Below, piece by piece: positions 1 to 7,774 of a DNA stretch of 64,000 nt; the first letter of the stretch is position 1, and each line of letters starts with the position of its first letter. The DNA is taken from positions 46,486 through 110,485 of the forward strand of contig NZ_JALVUC010000019.1 in assembly GCF_027023865.1 (NCBI RefSeq). Direction: 5' to 3'. A program made the position numbers and the translations under genes. The notes beneath the pieces were generated by a model that worked only from the letters and a program-made list of their open reading frames with translations, made no database searches and had not been told where the DNA came from. The stretch comes from Thermococcus sp. GTDB taxonomy: Archaea; Methanobacteriota_B; Thermococci; Thermococcales; Thermococcaceae.

Positions 1-149
1 ACTTAAGTAGGGATAGTGTATCATCCGTGTAATATGGAGTGGTGGAACCATTCATCCTTAAAAGGGGAGAAGTTTGGGGGAGAGTCTCAGGGCCGATAAA
101 TAGGGAATTCTGGAGTTTGTCATTTACGTAAGCACGGAATGATTTTCAC

Positions 150-560
150 GGGAAGAACGGCCGATGTTAAGAGCCCCATTGATGGTTGGAGATAGCGAGT
201 TACCCTTGCCGACGGCGATCTCGCGAGAAAGGTCGTTTCAAGCGCCCACGACGAGGGCAGATGCGTCAAGGCATTTCTCAGATCCACCGATCTGATGGGA
301 GACATCTTTGATGAATTCCCAAAAGGCTTATAGATTTGGTAGTCGCAGACAGAAGGATAAGAGCGGTAACCTTTAGGGGCAGTACTAAGGTTGGGAGCAC
401 ATCCTTGCAGTCGGGGGAATAAAGATCCATCACATGGCACTCGGTGGAAAGGATCCCACAGTAGTCCTCGACGACACTCCTTGAGAAAACCGTTGAGAAG
501 CTCTCAAGGATAGAGCCTAAGAACTTACTCGAGGACGAAAGTGCCATCATGGGGATATCA
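150..560 (+). pseudogene. Decayed aldehyde dehydrogenase (GAPN-like) relic and other debris
   Basis: No intact gene is present between 1 and about 768. On the plus strand, fragments of an aldehyde dehydrogenase can be read in shifting frames. Around 354-395 the reading gives RIRAVTFRGSTKVG, matching the family's substrate/NAD-site block (usually FTGSTEVG). Around 437-478, in another frame, it gives ALGGKDPTVVLDDT, the block containing the general-base region (usually ELGGKDPxIVLxDADL). Stops and frame changes separate the pieces, so the gene is dead. The GGKDP block resembles archaeal non-phosphorylating glyceraldehyde-3-phosphate dehydrogenases, but the subfamily is a guess. A further open stretch at about 550-690 (LFDGRTLPKLRAFQEDISG) is not recognised and may be a second relic. 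Confidence 0.5.
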
Positions 561-688
561 CGTCTGGCTCGTCCTCTTTGATGGGAGAACCCTTCCGAAG
601 CTCAGGGCTTTTCAGGAGGACATCTCCGGCCTGCTGGCACTGCTCGTTAAACTACTACAGAAGGGGTGTGGGGGTACATCTGACTTTC

Positions 689-708
689 GTTAAATATTTT
701 TATTTAAC
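689..708. promoter_or_regulatory. Inverted repeat upstream of the P5CDH-like gene
   Basis: GTTAAATA, four T, TATTTAAC is a perfect 8+8 bp inverted repeat. It lies about 30 bp upstream of the TATA-like element (cttaaatatt, about 735-744) that should serve the dehydrogenase gene. Its position upstream of the core promoter would suit a regulator binding site. The composition is very AT-rich, so chance is a real alternative. Confidence 0.4.
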
Positions 709-826
709 AAAAACACAATTGTTTAATCATAAGGCTTAAATATTTTCTAGGGGGCAGTTACCCCGGTGATGTCGTTGCTGTGGAAGATGGAGAAGCCTGC
801 AAACGAAGCCGACCGCATACCGACGT

Positions 827-2392
827 ATGCGCCAGGTACATACGAGAGAGAAGCTCAAGAGGGAACTCAAGAGGATAAGGGAAAATGTGGAAGAGATACC
901 ACTCATTATAGGGGGCAAGAAGGTAAAAACGAGCGAAACAGTTGAAGTAAGGTGCCCCCACGACCACGACATCGTGCTTGCAAGAGCCCATCTTGCTGGG
1001 GAAGATGAACTGAAAGAGGCTATAGAGGCCGCTCTCTCCGCGTGGGAGGAGTGGTCGGAGCTCGAATGGTACCACAGGGTTGAGATATTCAGAAAGGCCG
1101 CCGATCTCCTGGCTGGGAAGCACAGGATTAGGAATGTAGCAGCAATCATGATGAACCTCTCCAAGAACTCCTATGAAGCCGAGATAGACCTCGCAGAGCT
1201 CGTAGATTTCTGGCGCTTCAACGCTCACTATCTCAGGTGGCTCTACGAGCAGCAGCCGGACCAGGCTCCTGGGGAGATGAATAGGATTGATTGGAGGCCG
1301 CTCGAGGGGTTCGTCGTGGCGATAACTCCCTTCAACTTCTACTCTATAGGAGGCAACTTGCCGACGGCCCCCGCCATGGCAGGGAACGTTGTACTCTGGA
1401 AGCCTTCCCGTTCGGTTATCTTCGCCAACTTCGAGATAATGAAAATTCTCATTGAGGCCGGACTTCCGGAGGGTATTGTGAACTTTGTCCCCTTCCCGAG
1501 TGAGCTTTCTGACATCGTGTTCTCCCACCCAGACTTTGCAGGTTTGCACTTCACAGGGAGCTACGAAACCTTGCTGAAGCTCTGGAGGAAAATAGCGGAC
1601 AACCTCCCAGTGTACAGGAACTTCCCGAGGATAGTCGGCGAGATCGGCGGTAAGGACTTTGTCTTCGCCCACAGCTCGGCTAATGCCGAGGCTCTCGTCG
1701 CAAACCTCATCCGTGGCGCCTTCGAGGCGCAGGGCCAGAAGTGCTCGGCTGTGTCGAGGGCATACATCCCGGAGAGCCTCTGGGGGCAGATAAAGGAAGG
1801 GCTCCTCAGGGAGCTCCCGCGGCTGAAGACCGGCCCAGTTGACGACCTTGAGAGTTTCATGGGGGCTGTGGTTGACGGGAGCGCCTTCAAGAAGGCTGTC
1901 TCCTACATCGAGTATGCTCGGTCGCATCCCGAAGAATACGAGATTATATACGGAGGGAAATATGATTCCTCAAGGGGCTGGTTCATAGAGCCAACCGTCG
2001 TGCTGACGAAGAACCCAACGGGGAAGCTGATGACGGAGGAAATATTCGCCCCTGTGCTCACGGTTTATGTCTATCCGGACAGGGAGTTCAAGGAAACCTT
2101 AAGACTCTGCGCCAAGACCTCCCCCTACGGCCTGACAGGCTCGGTGTTCGCGAGGGATAGGAGTGCCATAGCCCTCGCGGAGAGGATTCTCCGCTACTCC
2201 GCTGGGAACTTCTACATCAACGATAAGCCTACCGGTGCCGTGGTGGGAAGACAACCCTTTGGAGGAGGAAGGTGCTCCGGAACGAACGACAAGGCAGGCT
2301 TCTGGCTCAACGTCCTCCGCTGGACCAACCCGAGGACGATAAAAGAAACAACCGTCCCGGCAGAGGACTGGAAGAGACCCTTCCAGCCCTGA
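827..2392 (+). CDS. Delta-1-pyrroline-5-carboxylate dehydrogenase-like aldehyde dehydrogenase (5' frameshift)
   Basis: NAD(P)-dependent aldehyde dehydrogenase of the PutA/RocA type, expected to oxidise glutamate-gamma-semialdehyde to glutamate in proline/arginine breakdown. Numbered from 827, the catalytic Cys is residue 306 (GQKCS), the general-base Glu is 272 (GEIGGKD), and the N-terminal block EIPLIIGG is typical of P5C dehydrogenases. The 827 start is probably not native. An upstream frame starting at ATG 769 or 787 encodes KPANEADRIPTYAPGTYER, the usual family N-terminus, and would join this frame if the (GA)4 run at 844-851 were one unit longer. So the gene carries a dinucleotide-slippage frameshift, or the sequence has an error there. 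A TATA-like element at about 735-744 fits a nearly leaderless start at 769. No proline dehydrogenase neighbour is visible. Confidence 0.85.
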   Translation: MRQVHTREKLKRELKRIRENVEEIPLIIGGKKVKTSETVEVRCPHDHDIVLARAHLAGEDELKEAIEAALSAWEEWSELEWYHRVEIFRKAADLLAGKHRIRNVAAIMMNLSKNSYEAEIDLAELVDFWRFNAHYLRWLYEQQPDQAPGEMNRIDWRPLEGFVVAITPFNFYSIGGNLPTAPAMAGNVVLWKPSRSVIFANFEIMKILIEAGLPEGIVNFVPFPSELSDIVFSHPDFAGLHFTGSYETLLKLWRKIADNLPVYRNFPRIVGEIGGKDFVFAHSSANAEALVANLIRGAFEAQGQKCSAVSRAYIPESLWGQIKEGLLRELPRLKTGPVDDLESFMGAVVDGSAFKKAVSYIEYARSHPEEYEIIYGGKYDSSRGWFIEPTVVLTKNPTGKLMTEEIFAPVLTVYVYPDREFKETLRLCAKTSPYGLTGSVFARDRSAIALAERILRYSAGNFYINDKPTGAVVGRQPFGGGRCSGTNDKAGFWLNVLRWTNPRTIKETTVPAEDWKRPFQP

Positions 2393-2451
2393 TCCCTTTC
2401 GCAAACAAATCGGTTACCTGGTAAACAAAGCTGTTTGCTTAAACGGGATAG

Positions 2452-2461
2452 TTTACGCAAA
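2452..2461. promoter_or_regulatory. TTTACGCAAA element next to the TATA box of the lipoprotein operon
   Basis: TTTACGCAAA differs by one base from the perfect palindrome TTTACGTAAA at 5085-5094 in front of modA. In both places the element sits immediately upstream of the TATA box (here ttttaaac, about 2464-2472) with almost the same spacing. I infer a shared regulator of molybdate/tungstate-related genes. Confidence 0.5.
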
Positions 2462-2502
2462 GTGTTTTAAACATTTTCCCCATTTTTGTCCGGTGGTTTA
2501 AT

Positions 2503-2904
2503 ATGAGAAGAAAGGCCTTGCTCTTGCTCGGGCTTTTTGTGCTGGCCGTTCTCGCTGAAGGTTGCATAGGTGAGGGAAAGGAAGGACAGGGATATACTGT
2601 AAAGGTCGTAAAGAATGGACAGGTCTTAAAGGAGTACACCCTCAGTGATCTCAAGAAGTTTAAGATGGTTGAGTTCACGGTTGATGGTAAAGTGCAAGAG
2701 GGGCCGGCGCTTGAAGATCTGCTGAAAGGGTTCTCCTATCAAAAGGTCACACTCATAGGAGTGAACGGCGAGATGGAATTAACAAAGAACCAAGTAAAAG
2801 AGGTAATCCTAGATTTCACGCATCGTGGAACGGTGAAAATGGCAAGCAAAAGCATTCCAAAGTCCGAATGGATAAAGGATATCTATGAAATTAAACTGGG
2901 GTGA
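2503..2904 (+). CDS. Lipoprotein with a molybdopterin-oxidoreductase-like (sulfite-oxidase fold) domain
   Basis: Small exported protein of 133 residues. Residues 1-21 form a hydrophobic signal ending in a lipobox-like LAEGC, so Cys21 is a likely lipid anchor. The mature part (YTLSDLKKF, then GPALEDLLKGF, then VTLIGVNG) resembles the small, cofactor-poor versions of the sulfite-oxidase/'oxidoreductase molybdopterin binding' fold. This is a pattern match by eye, not a search. ATG 2503 follows ggtgg at good spacing. It is the first gene of an operon with the two following genes (the next start lies 5 nt downstream of this stop). The promoter shares an element with modABC, which supports a molybdenum/tungsten context. 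A binding rather than catalytic role is likely because no catalytic Cys of sulfite oxidase is visible. Confidence 0.6.
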   Translation: MRRKALLLLGLFVLAVLAEGCIGEGKEGQGYTVKVVKNGQVLKEYTLSDLKKFKMVEFTVDGKVQEGPALEDLLKGFSYQKVTLIGVNGEMELTKNQVKEVILDFTHRGTVKMASKSIPKSEWIKDIYEIKLG

Positions 2905-2908
2905 TCAT

Positions 2909-3616
2909 GTGATCTACATTGGGATAGATGACACAGACAACTTAAATTCAAGGGGAACAGGACACAGAGCAAGAAAACTGGCGGGGCTATTAAAAAGATA
3001 TGGCTATGATGTCTACGGAGTTACGAGACATCAATTCTTGGTAAGCCCGCTGATCCCATACACCTCCCATAACAGCGGGGCCTGCGTTCACGTTAAAGCC
3101 GAAAAGAAGGAGATTGGGTATATAACGACCCTCGCACGCGAGTTTATGGTTGAGAACTTCGTAGAGGACTCTGATCCAGGGCTCTGCGTGGCTCATGATA
3201 GTGAAATTACGAGTGAAGTCGTCAATTTCGGTTTTAGGGCTAAAGTGGAGGTATTAAGCAAGGAAGAAGCGTATAGCTTAGCCAAGTCATTCAAAATCCA
3301 TCTAGAAGAGCTCGGTGGTAGTGGTCTGGGTATTATAGGTGCCCTATCCTCTGTGGGTCTCGCGTACTTGGGAAATGATGGAAGGTTCATAGAGCTCGGA
3401 AGAACAAGAGACCTGAAGGGCATCGTTTCAGTTAAGGATATTTTAGACTCAGGTGTGTACAGGGTAGTCTCCACTGAAGGTCAGGTTCTCAAGGAGTGCG
3501 AGTACGTAGAAACCACGGGGTGGGTCAGGCCTGTAATGGTAGCTGGAAAGCCCTACTTAATCGTGGAAAGAAAGAATGGACGGTGGGAGGTTGTTGGAAA
3601 AACTTTCTCTCTTTGA
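2909..3616 (+). CDS. TiaS-like 'DDTD' ATP-binding domain protein, stand-alone
   Basis: The N-terminus reads IYIGIDDTDNLNSRGTGHRA, the acidic DDTD motif that binds ATP in the kinase-like domain of TiaS (agmatidine synthase for tRNA-Ile2) and in the related methanogenesis marker protein 11. At about 236 residues it is much shorter than TiaS and lacks its OB-fold and zinc-ribbon parts, so it is not the tRNA enzyme. I start it at GTG 2909, which has ggggtgat just upstream and puts the DDTD motif close to the N-terminus as in the family. An in-frame ATG at 2885 would overlap the lipoprotein gene. Its function is unknown. Being sandwiched between a lipoprotein and a membrane protein suggests an ATP-dependent step in cofactor or metal handling, which is inference only. 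Confidence 0.65.
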   Translation: MIYIGIDDTDNLNSRGTGHRARKLAGLLKRYGYDVYGVTRHQFLVSPLIPYTSHNSGACVHVKAEKKEIGYITTLAREFMVENFVEDSDPGLCVAHDSEITSEVVNFGFRAKVEVLSKEEAYSLAKSFKIHLEELGGSGLGIIGALSSVGLAYLGNDGRFIELGRTRDLKGIVSVKDILDSGVYRVVSTEGQVLKECEYVETTGWVRPVMVAGKPYLIVERKNGRWEVVGKTFSL

Positions 3617-4109
3617 ACAAATTTTCTTGGCGTTTATGGCCACTTTTATCATAGTTTCAAAGGAACTTTTTGATCTTCCCATCCACGTTCCTGGACATTC
3701 TGGAATCTACTGGATGTTTTTCTTGGTTGTAGGCAAATCGCTGGTCGAAAAGCCCTCTGCCGGAACTTTTATGGGGCTCATCTCAGGCTTCCTGTCTGTT
3801 CTCTTCAGCCTCGGTAGGTTTGGCCCATTTAACTTTCTTAAGTATCTTCTGCCGGGTGTAACCTTGGATGTTCTTTTCTTTCTAAAATTAAGGAGAGGAT
3901 GGGAAGGTGCACTTGCCGGAGCAGTCTCAAACCTATCAAAGTTAGGGGTTAACCTGATAATCGGTTCTACCCTCGGAATCCCGCTAAACTTTCTGATGAT
4001 CGGTATCACCCCAAGTATTTTAACATACATGATATTCGGCGCTTTAGGAGGTACCCTAGGGGTTGAGGTTGCAAATAAGGTTAGGAAGTACTACCAAAGG
4101 ATGAGCTGA
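3594..4109 (+). CDS. Multi-pass membrane protein, ECF S-component-like
   Basis: About 171 residues with five or six hydrophobic segments (for example IFLAFMATFIIV, then IYWMFFLVVGKSL, then a C-terminal ILTYMIFGALGGTLG). The size and the small-residue-rich helices resemble substrate-binding S components of energy-coupling-factor transporters or related vitamin permeases, but there is no diagnostic motif and no ATPase next to it. The start is uncertain. An ATG at 3576 overlaps the previous gene by 41 nt. TTG 3594 has a strong ggtgggagg site at the right distance and overlaps by 23 nt, so I prefer it. It is the last gene of the three-gene operon beginning at 2503. The following 200 bp hold only the promoter of the next gene. 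Confidence 0.6.
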   Translation: MEKLSLFEQIFLAFMATFIIVSKELFDLPIHVPGHSGIYWMFFLVVGKSLVEKPSAGTFMGLISGFLSVLFSLGRFGPFNFLKYLLPGVTLDVLFFLKLRRGWEGALAGAVSNLSKLGVNLIIGSTLGIPLNFLMIGITPSILTYMIFGALGGTLGVEVANKVRKYYQRMS

Positions 4110-4315
4110 GGGTACATCCAACTCAAAAACGAACTGTAGATCTTCGTTTGGTAATGAAAGAGCAACCACACCAGACATATCTGGAGTGGAAGTCTCCTAT
4201 CCCTATTTAATGATGCATCCGTTTTCCGGAATGGGGACAAGTACCTAAAACTTCGGAGATACTATATACTTAAGATGCGTTCACCCGAAAATAAAAGAGC
4301 TTGGAGGTGACGGGC

Positions 4316-5056
4316 ATGTTATTAACCCACATCAAAACGAAAGCTCTCAGGTTCGTAGAGGGCCTCAACCTAGTAGATTTCAGCTTTGCCCTGCCTTACA
4401 CGTGGGTTCTGGTCGAAGGCTCCGAGGGAAAAGCCCTCGGCGTCGCGATGACCCTACCCGAGGAGATTCAGCGCTACACGAACTCGATAAACAAACCCTC
4501 GCTCAGGGCCTTCATCGAGAGGGCCGACAGCCTGAACGTCATCGAGCGGACACTCGGATTAGCGGCAATCAACGCGGTGTCGCAGTACCACATAGACCTG
4601 AGCACTGCCGAATGGGCCGATGTTCTTGACCTGTTGCCCGAGAACGCCGGGAAAATAGCGCTCATAGGCAACATGCCACCACTGGCAAAGGCACTGCACG
4701 AGAAAGGCGCTGAAACCTTTGTCTTTGAGAGGAACGCCAAGCTCTGGAACAGGGACACCTACAGCGATGCACTGGAGTACCACCTCCTACCGGAGATGGA
4801 CGCGGTGATAGCAAGTGCGAGCTGTCTCGTGAACGGAACGATAGACATGCTCCTCGACAGAGCGAGAAAGGCCAGACTCTTCGTCCTCACGGGGCCAACG
4901 GGTCAGCTTCTCCCGGAGTTCCTGAGGGGGACGAAGGTTACTCACCTGGCCGCGATGAAGGTAATTGACACCGAAAAGGCCCTGCTCGGCCTCAAGCTCG
5001 GCTCCTTCAGGGGCTTCGAGGAAGGAAACAGGAAGTACGTGGCAAAAGTGAGATAA
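4316..5056 (+). CDS. DUF364 / putative heavy-metal chelation protein
   Basis: 246-residue cytosolic protein of the DUF4213/DUF364 family, recognised by the N-terminal FALPYTWVLVEGS region and the Rossmann-like second half (KIALIGNMPP, DAVIASASCLVNGT, FVLTGPTGQLLPEF). Family members are often found beside molybdate or other metal transport genes, and their biochemical role is unclear. Start ATG 4316 has ggaggtga 6 nt upstream; an in-frame ATG at 4301 overlaps that site and is rejected. A TATA box (ctatatac) lies at about 4262-4269. It is separated from modA by a T6 tract and a second promoter, so it is probably its own transcription unit. The genomic association supports a role in molybdate or tungstate handling. 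Confidence 0.75.
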   Translation: MLLTHIKTKALRFVEGLNLVDFSFALPYTWVLVEGSEGKALGVAMTLPEEIQRYTNSINKPSLRAFIERADSLNVIERTLGLAAINAVSQYHIDLSTAEWADVLDLLPENAGKIALIGNMPPLAKALHEKGAETFVFERNAKLWNRDTYSDALEYHLLPEMDAVIASASCLVNGTIDMLLDRARKARLFVLTGPTGQLLPEFLRGTKVTHLAAMKVIDTEKALLGLKLGSFRGFEEGNRKYVAKVR

Positions 5057-5077
5057 ATACTTTCATTTTCCGAAAAC

Positions 5078-5083
5078 TTTTTT
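5078..5083 (+). terminator. T6 tract after the DUF364 gene
   Basis: A run of six T 22 nt after the stop codon, directly before the modA promoter. Archaeal termination generally uses such T-rich tracts. Confidence 0.45.
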
Positions 5084-5084
5084 G

Positions 5085-5094
5085 TTTACGTAAA
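5085..5094. promoter_or_regulatory. TTTACGTAAA palindrome abutting the modA TATA box
   Basis: A perfect 10-bp palindrome directly upstream of the TATA-like tgtttaaat (about 5095-5103). Transcription should begin near 5127, a few bases before the ribosome binding site of modA (ATG 5138). A one-base variant sits in the same position upstream of the lipoprotein operon (2452-2461). This is a likely operator for a Mo/W-responsive regulator, judged from the sequence alone. Confidence 0.5.
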
Positions 5095-5137
5095 TGTTTA
5101 AATTCGAATCCCCAACCTAGCTTTGGGTGGTCTAATA

Positions 5138-5956
5138 ATGAAAAGCACGAAAGCCCTTTTCCTTATGGCAGTCCTCATTGGAGCCGTCATCGGCGCCGGC
5201 TGCCTCGGCTCAACCAACGCCTCAACGCCAACGAAGGGAAAATCCTTTGAGGGTCAGACACTCACCGTCTGCTCTGGAGCAGGTATGATAAAGCCAATGA
5301 ACAAACTGATAAAGATGTTTGAAAACGAGACCGGGGCAAAGGTTGCAGTGCAGTACGGCGGAAGCAGTGACATCTTTGGAGTCCTTCAAACTACCTGCGG
5401 CTGTGACGTCTTCATCCCCGGAGCCTGGTACTACATGGAGCAGGCCATGAAAAATGGCTATATCCTCAACGGCACGGTGGCCAACCTCACATACCACATC
5501 CCAGTGATAGCGGTTCCAGCGGGCAACCCGAAGGGAATTCATTCCCTCAAGGACCTCACTAAGCCGGGCGTTAGAGTTGTCCTAGGTGATCCAAAGGCCT
5601 GTGCCATCGGTAAGGTGACCAAGAAGATACTTGAAAAGAACGGTCTCTGGGATAAGGTGAAGCCGAACGTCGTTACCTTCGCCCCCACTGTAAACCAGCT
5701 TTTGATTTACATCACGACAGGGCAAGCGGACGCGGCGATAATCTGGGAGGATATGGTGACTTGGGCGCAGTCGAAGGGCAAAATCGAAGTTGTCCAGATA
5801 CCACCAAATGAAAACCTCATAAAGACCATTCCGACCGCCGTGACAACCTGCGCCAAGAAGGACGGACATTTAAAGGTCGCGGAGGCCTTCAACGCATTCA
5901 TAGCCAACCACACCGAAGTATGGGAGAAGTGGGGGTTTAAGCCATGGAAGGGCTGA
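5138..5956 (+). CDS. modA: Molybdate/tungstate ABC transporter, substrate-binding lipoprotein
   Basis: Extracellular solute-binding protein of the ModA family, 272 residues. The signal ends in a lipobox (AVIGAGC), making Cys22 the probable lipid anchor. The mature protein begins with a short linker and then TLTVCSGAGMIKPMNKLI, the usual oxyanion-binding start. VQYGGSSD and the C-terminal ADAAIIWEDMV block also match the family. Several paired Cys (TTCGCD, KACAIG, TTCAKK) may form disulfides outside the cell. Start ATG 5138 follows gggtggtc at proper distance; the longer TTG start (5123) overlaps that site. It is the first gene of modABCD and overlaps modB by 13 nt. Whether molybdate or tungstate is preferred cannot be told; Thermococcales mostly use tungsten. 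Confidence 0.88.
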   Translation: MKSTKALFLMAVLIGAVIGAGCLGSTNASTPTKGKSFEGQTLTVCSGAGMIKPMNKLIKMFENETGAKVAVQYGGSSDIFGVLQTTCGCDVFIPGAWYYMEQAMKNGYILNGTVANLTYHIPVIAVPAGNPKGIHSLKDLTKPGVRVVLGDPKACAIGKVTKKILEKNGLWDKVKPNVVTFAPTVNQLLIYITTGQADAAIIWEDMVTWAQSKGKIEVVQIPPNENLIKTIPTAVTTCAKKDGHLKVAEAFNAFIANHTEVWEKWGFKPWKG

Positions 5957-6741
5957 GATTCAGAAACCTCTCGGTCCTCCTTGCTTTAATCTTCACCCTT
6001 TTCCTTTTCACGGCGATAGCGACACTCTTCTTCGTGCCAAGGCCTTCTGAAATACTCAAGGCGCTTAAATCGGAGGAGATGATCTACTCCCTCAAGCTGT
6101 CGCTTATAACGGCCTCGCTCTCCACCCTCCTCGTAATTCTCATTGGAATTCCAATAGGTTATGCCCTCTCGCGTTTCAGATTTCCTGGTAAGAGCGCCGT
6201 GAAATCAATTCTTGACCTGCCGATGGCCTTCCCAGAGCTCGTTCTTGGTTTAGCTCTGCTCCTTCTATTTGGCAATACAGCCTTTGGTAAGCTCCTGAGT
6301 GACTTTGGGATCAAAGTTGTCTTCACAAAACTTGGGATAGTTGTGGCGCAGTTCTTCACGGCCTTTCCCTATGCGGTTAGGGTTATCCACACCACATTTG
6401 AAGGGATAAGCCCCCGCTACGAGCTGGTGGCGAGAAGCTTGGGCTACACAGAGTTTGAGACCTTCAGGAAGGTGACGCTCCCCATGGCAAAGGGGGGCCT
6501 CCTCGCCTCGACGATAATTACCTTTGCACGCTCCATGGGTGCCTTTGGTGCCGTCCTAATCCTTGCCGGGGGGAGCTACATGAACACGGAAATACTACCT
6601 GTAACGCTCTATCTGAACATTTCCTACGGCAACATCGGGATGGCAATAACGAGCGGCATAGTGCTTGTCGTTGTCTCGTTCCTAGCCATATTGCTCTTTG
6701 AGAGACTGGAGGATGAAGAGTATGGCGCTGTTAGAGGTTGA
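5944..6741 (+). CDS. modB: Molybdate/tungstate ABC transporter permease
   Basis: 265 residues with about six transmembrane helices and the ABC-permease EAA-loop region (VARSLGYTEFETFRKVTLPMAKGGLL, starting near residue 159), which contacts the ATPase. It resembles ModB/CysT-type permeases. ATG 5944 lies inside the end of modA and the gene runs into modC, so the three are translationally coupled. Together with modA and modC it makes an importer with a homodimeric permease. Confidence 0.88.
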   Translation: MEGLRFRNLSVLLALIFTLFLFTAIATLFFVPRPSEILKALKSEEMIYSLKLSLITASLSTLLVILIGIPIGYALSRFRFPGKSAVKSILDLPMAFPELVLGLALLLLFGNTAFGKLLSDFGIKVVFTKLGIVVAQFFTAFPYAVRVIHTTFEGISPRYELVARSLGYTEFETFRKVTLPMAKGGLLASTIITFARSMGAFGAVLILAGGSYMNTEILPVTLYLNISYGNIGMAITSGIVLVVVSFLAILLFERLEDEEYGAVRG

Positions 6742-7774
6742 GAACCTTAGCATAGACCTAGGTGAGTTTCACCTGAGGGACATAAATCTGATCGTGGAGA
6801 AGGGTGACTACCTGACAGTTATCGGGCCGACCGGTGCGGGAAAGTCCATCCTCCTTGAGGCAATAGCCGGCTTTTATCCCCTTAAATCCGGTAGGATAAC
6901 CTTAAACAGCAGGGACGTGACGAACCTGCCCCCGGAAAAACGCGGCATCTCAATAGTCTACCAAGACTTCGTCCTCTTTCCACATCTGAGCGTTTTTGAC
7001 AACATCGCCTTCGGCCTCAGGAAGATGAAGAGGGACGAGAATAAGGTAAGGGGGGAGGTTGAGCACATAGCGAGAGAACTCCACATAGATCACCTTCTCC
7101 ACAGAAAACCGGGAACGCTGAGCGGCGGGGAACAGCAGAGGGTTGCGATAGCAAGGGCACTCGTTGTTAGGCCGAAGGTCCTCCTCATGGACGAGCCGTT
7201 CTCAGCCCTGGACGAGAAGACGAGGGAAAGGCTCAGGAAGCTTGTGAAGAGCGTCATAGCCGAGTATGACACAACGGTGATCCACGTCACCCACGACTTC
7301 GAGGACGTTTTCGCTTTGGCGACTAGGGTAGTTGTCATGAAGGATGGAAGGCTCGTTCAAGTGGGAACACCGGATGAGGTTTTTTCAAGACCAAAGGTTG
7401 ATTTTGTGGCAGGCTTCGTCGGAACGAACGTTCTGAAGGGAGAAGTCATCGGAAAGGATGGCTCCCTAACGCTCATTAGCGTCGGAGGGGTTGTTTTGAA
7501 GACTGCAGATGAAGCCAAAGGGAAGGCTGTCCTCTCTCTTAGGCCTGAGAGTGTACTTCTAGCAAGGGATACTGGTCTCTGCTCGGCCCAGAACGTCATC
7601 AGGGTCAGGGTTGGGAGAATCGAACGGAGGGGTCATGTGCTCTGGGTTCATCTCGATGGAAAGATAAAGCTCAAAGCCGTTATAACCCCCAACGCGGCAG
7701 AAATCTTGGGGGTCAAAGAGGGTGAGGAACTCTATGCTATGTTTAAAGCATCGGCTCTGAAGGTGATAGCATGA
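6722..7774 (+). CDS. modC: Molybdate/tungstate ABC transporter ATP-binding protein
   Basis: 350-residue ABC ATPase. Walker A is GPTGAGKS (about residues 35-42), the Q-loop is near VYQDFVLFPH, the signature is LSGGEQQR, Walker B is VLLMDEP, and the switch His is in HVTHDFED. The region after about residue 235 is a TOBE-like regulatory domain (VLSLRPESVLL, then RVGRIERRGHVLWV) as in ModC/PotA-type proteins, where it can bind the oxyanion. I chose ATG 6722 because ggagg (6708-6712) lies 9 nt upstream; ATG 6713 overlaps that site. It overlaps modB by 20 nt and modD by 4 nt (ATGA). Confidence 0.9.
   Translation: MALLEVENLSIDLGEFHLRDINLIVEKGDYLTVIGPTGAGKSILLEAIAGFYPLKSGRITLNSRDVTNLPPEKRGISIVYQDFVLFPHLSVFDNIAFGLRKMKRDENKVRGEVEHIARELHIDHLLHRKPGTLSGGEQQRVAIARALVVRPKVLLMDEPFSALDEKTRERLRKLVKSVIAEYDTTVIHVTHDFEDVFALATRVVVMKDGRLVQVGTPDEVFSRPKVDFVAGFVGTNVLKGEVIGKDGSLTLISVGGVVLKTADEAKGKAVLSLRPESVLLARDTGLCSAQNVIRVRVGRIERRGHVLWVHLDGKIKLKAVITPNAAEILGVKEGEELYAMFKASALKVIA

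Noticed and set aside
758-1927. Long minus-strand open frame (389 codons) opposite the P5CDH gene
   Set aside because: Shadow of a gene with full ALDH motifs; no start site or family features.
5100-5125. tRNA-like TTCGAATCCCC near the modA start
   Set aside because: Only the T-loop-like string is present; no acceptor stem, D arm or anticodon arm can be folded around it.
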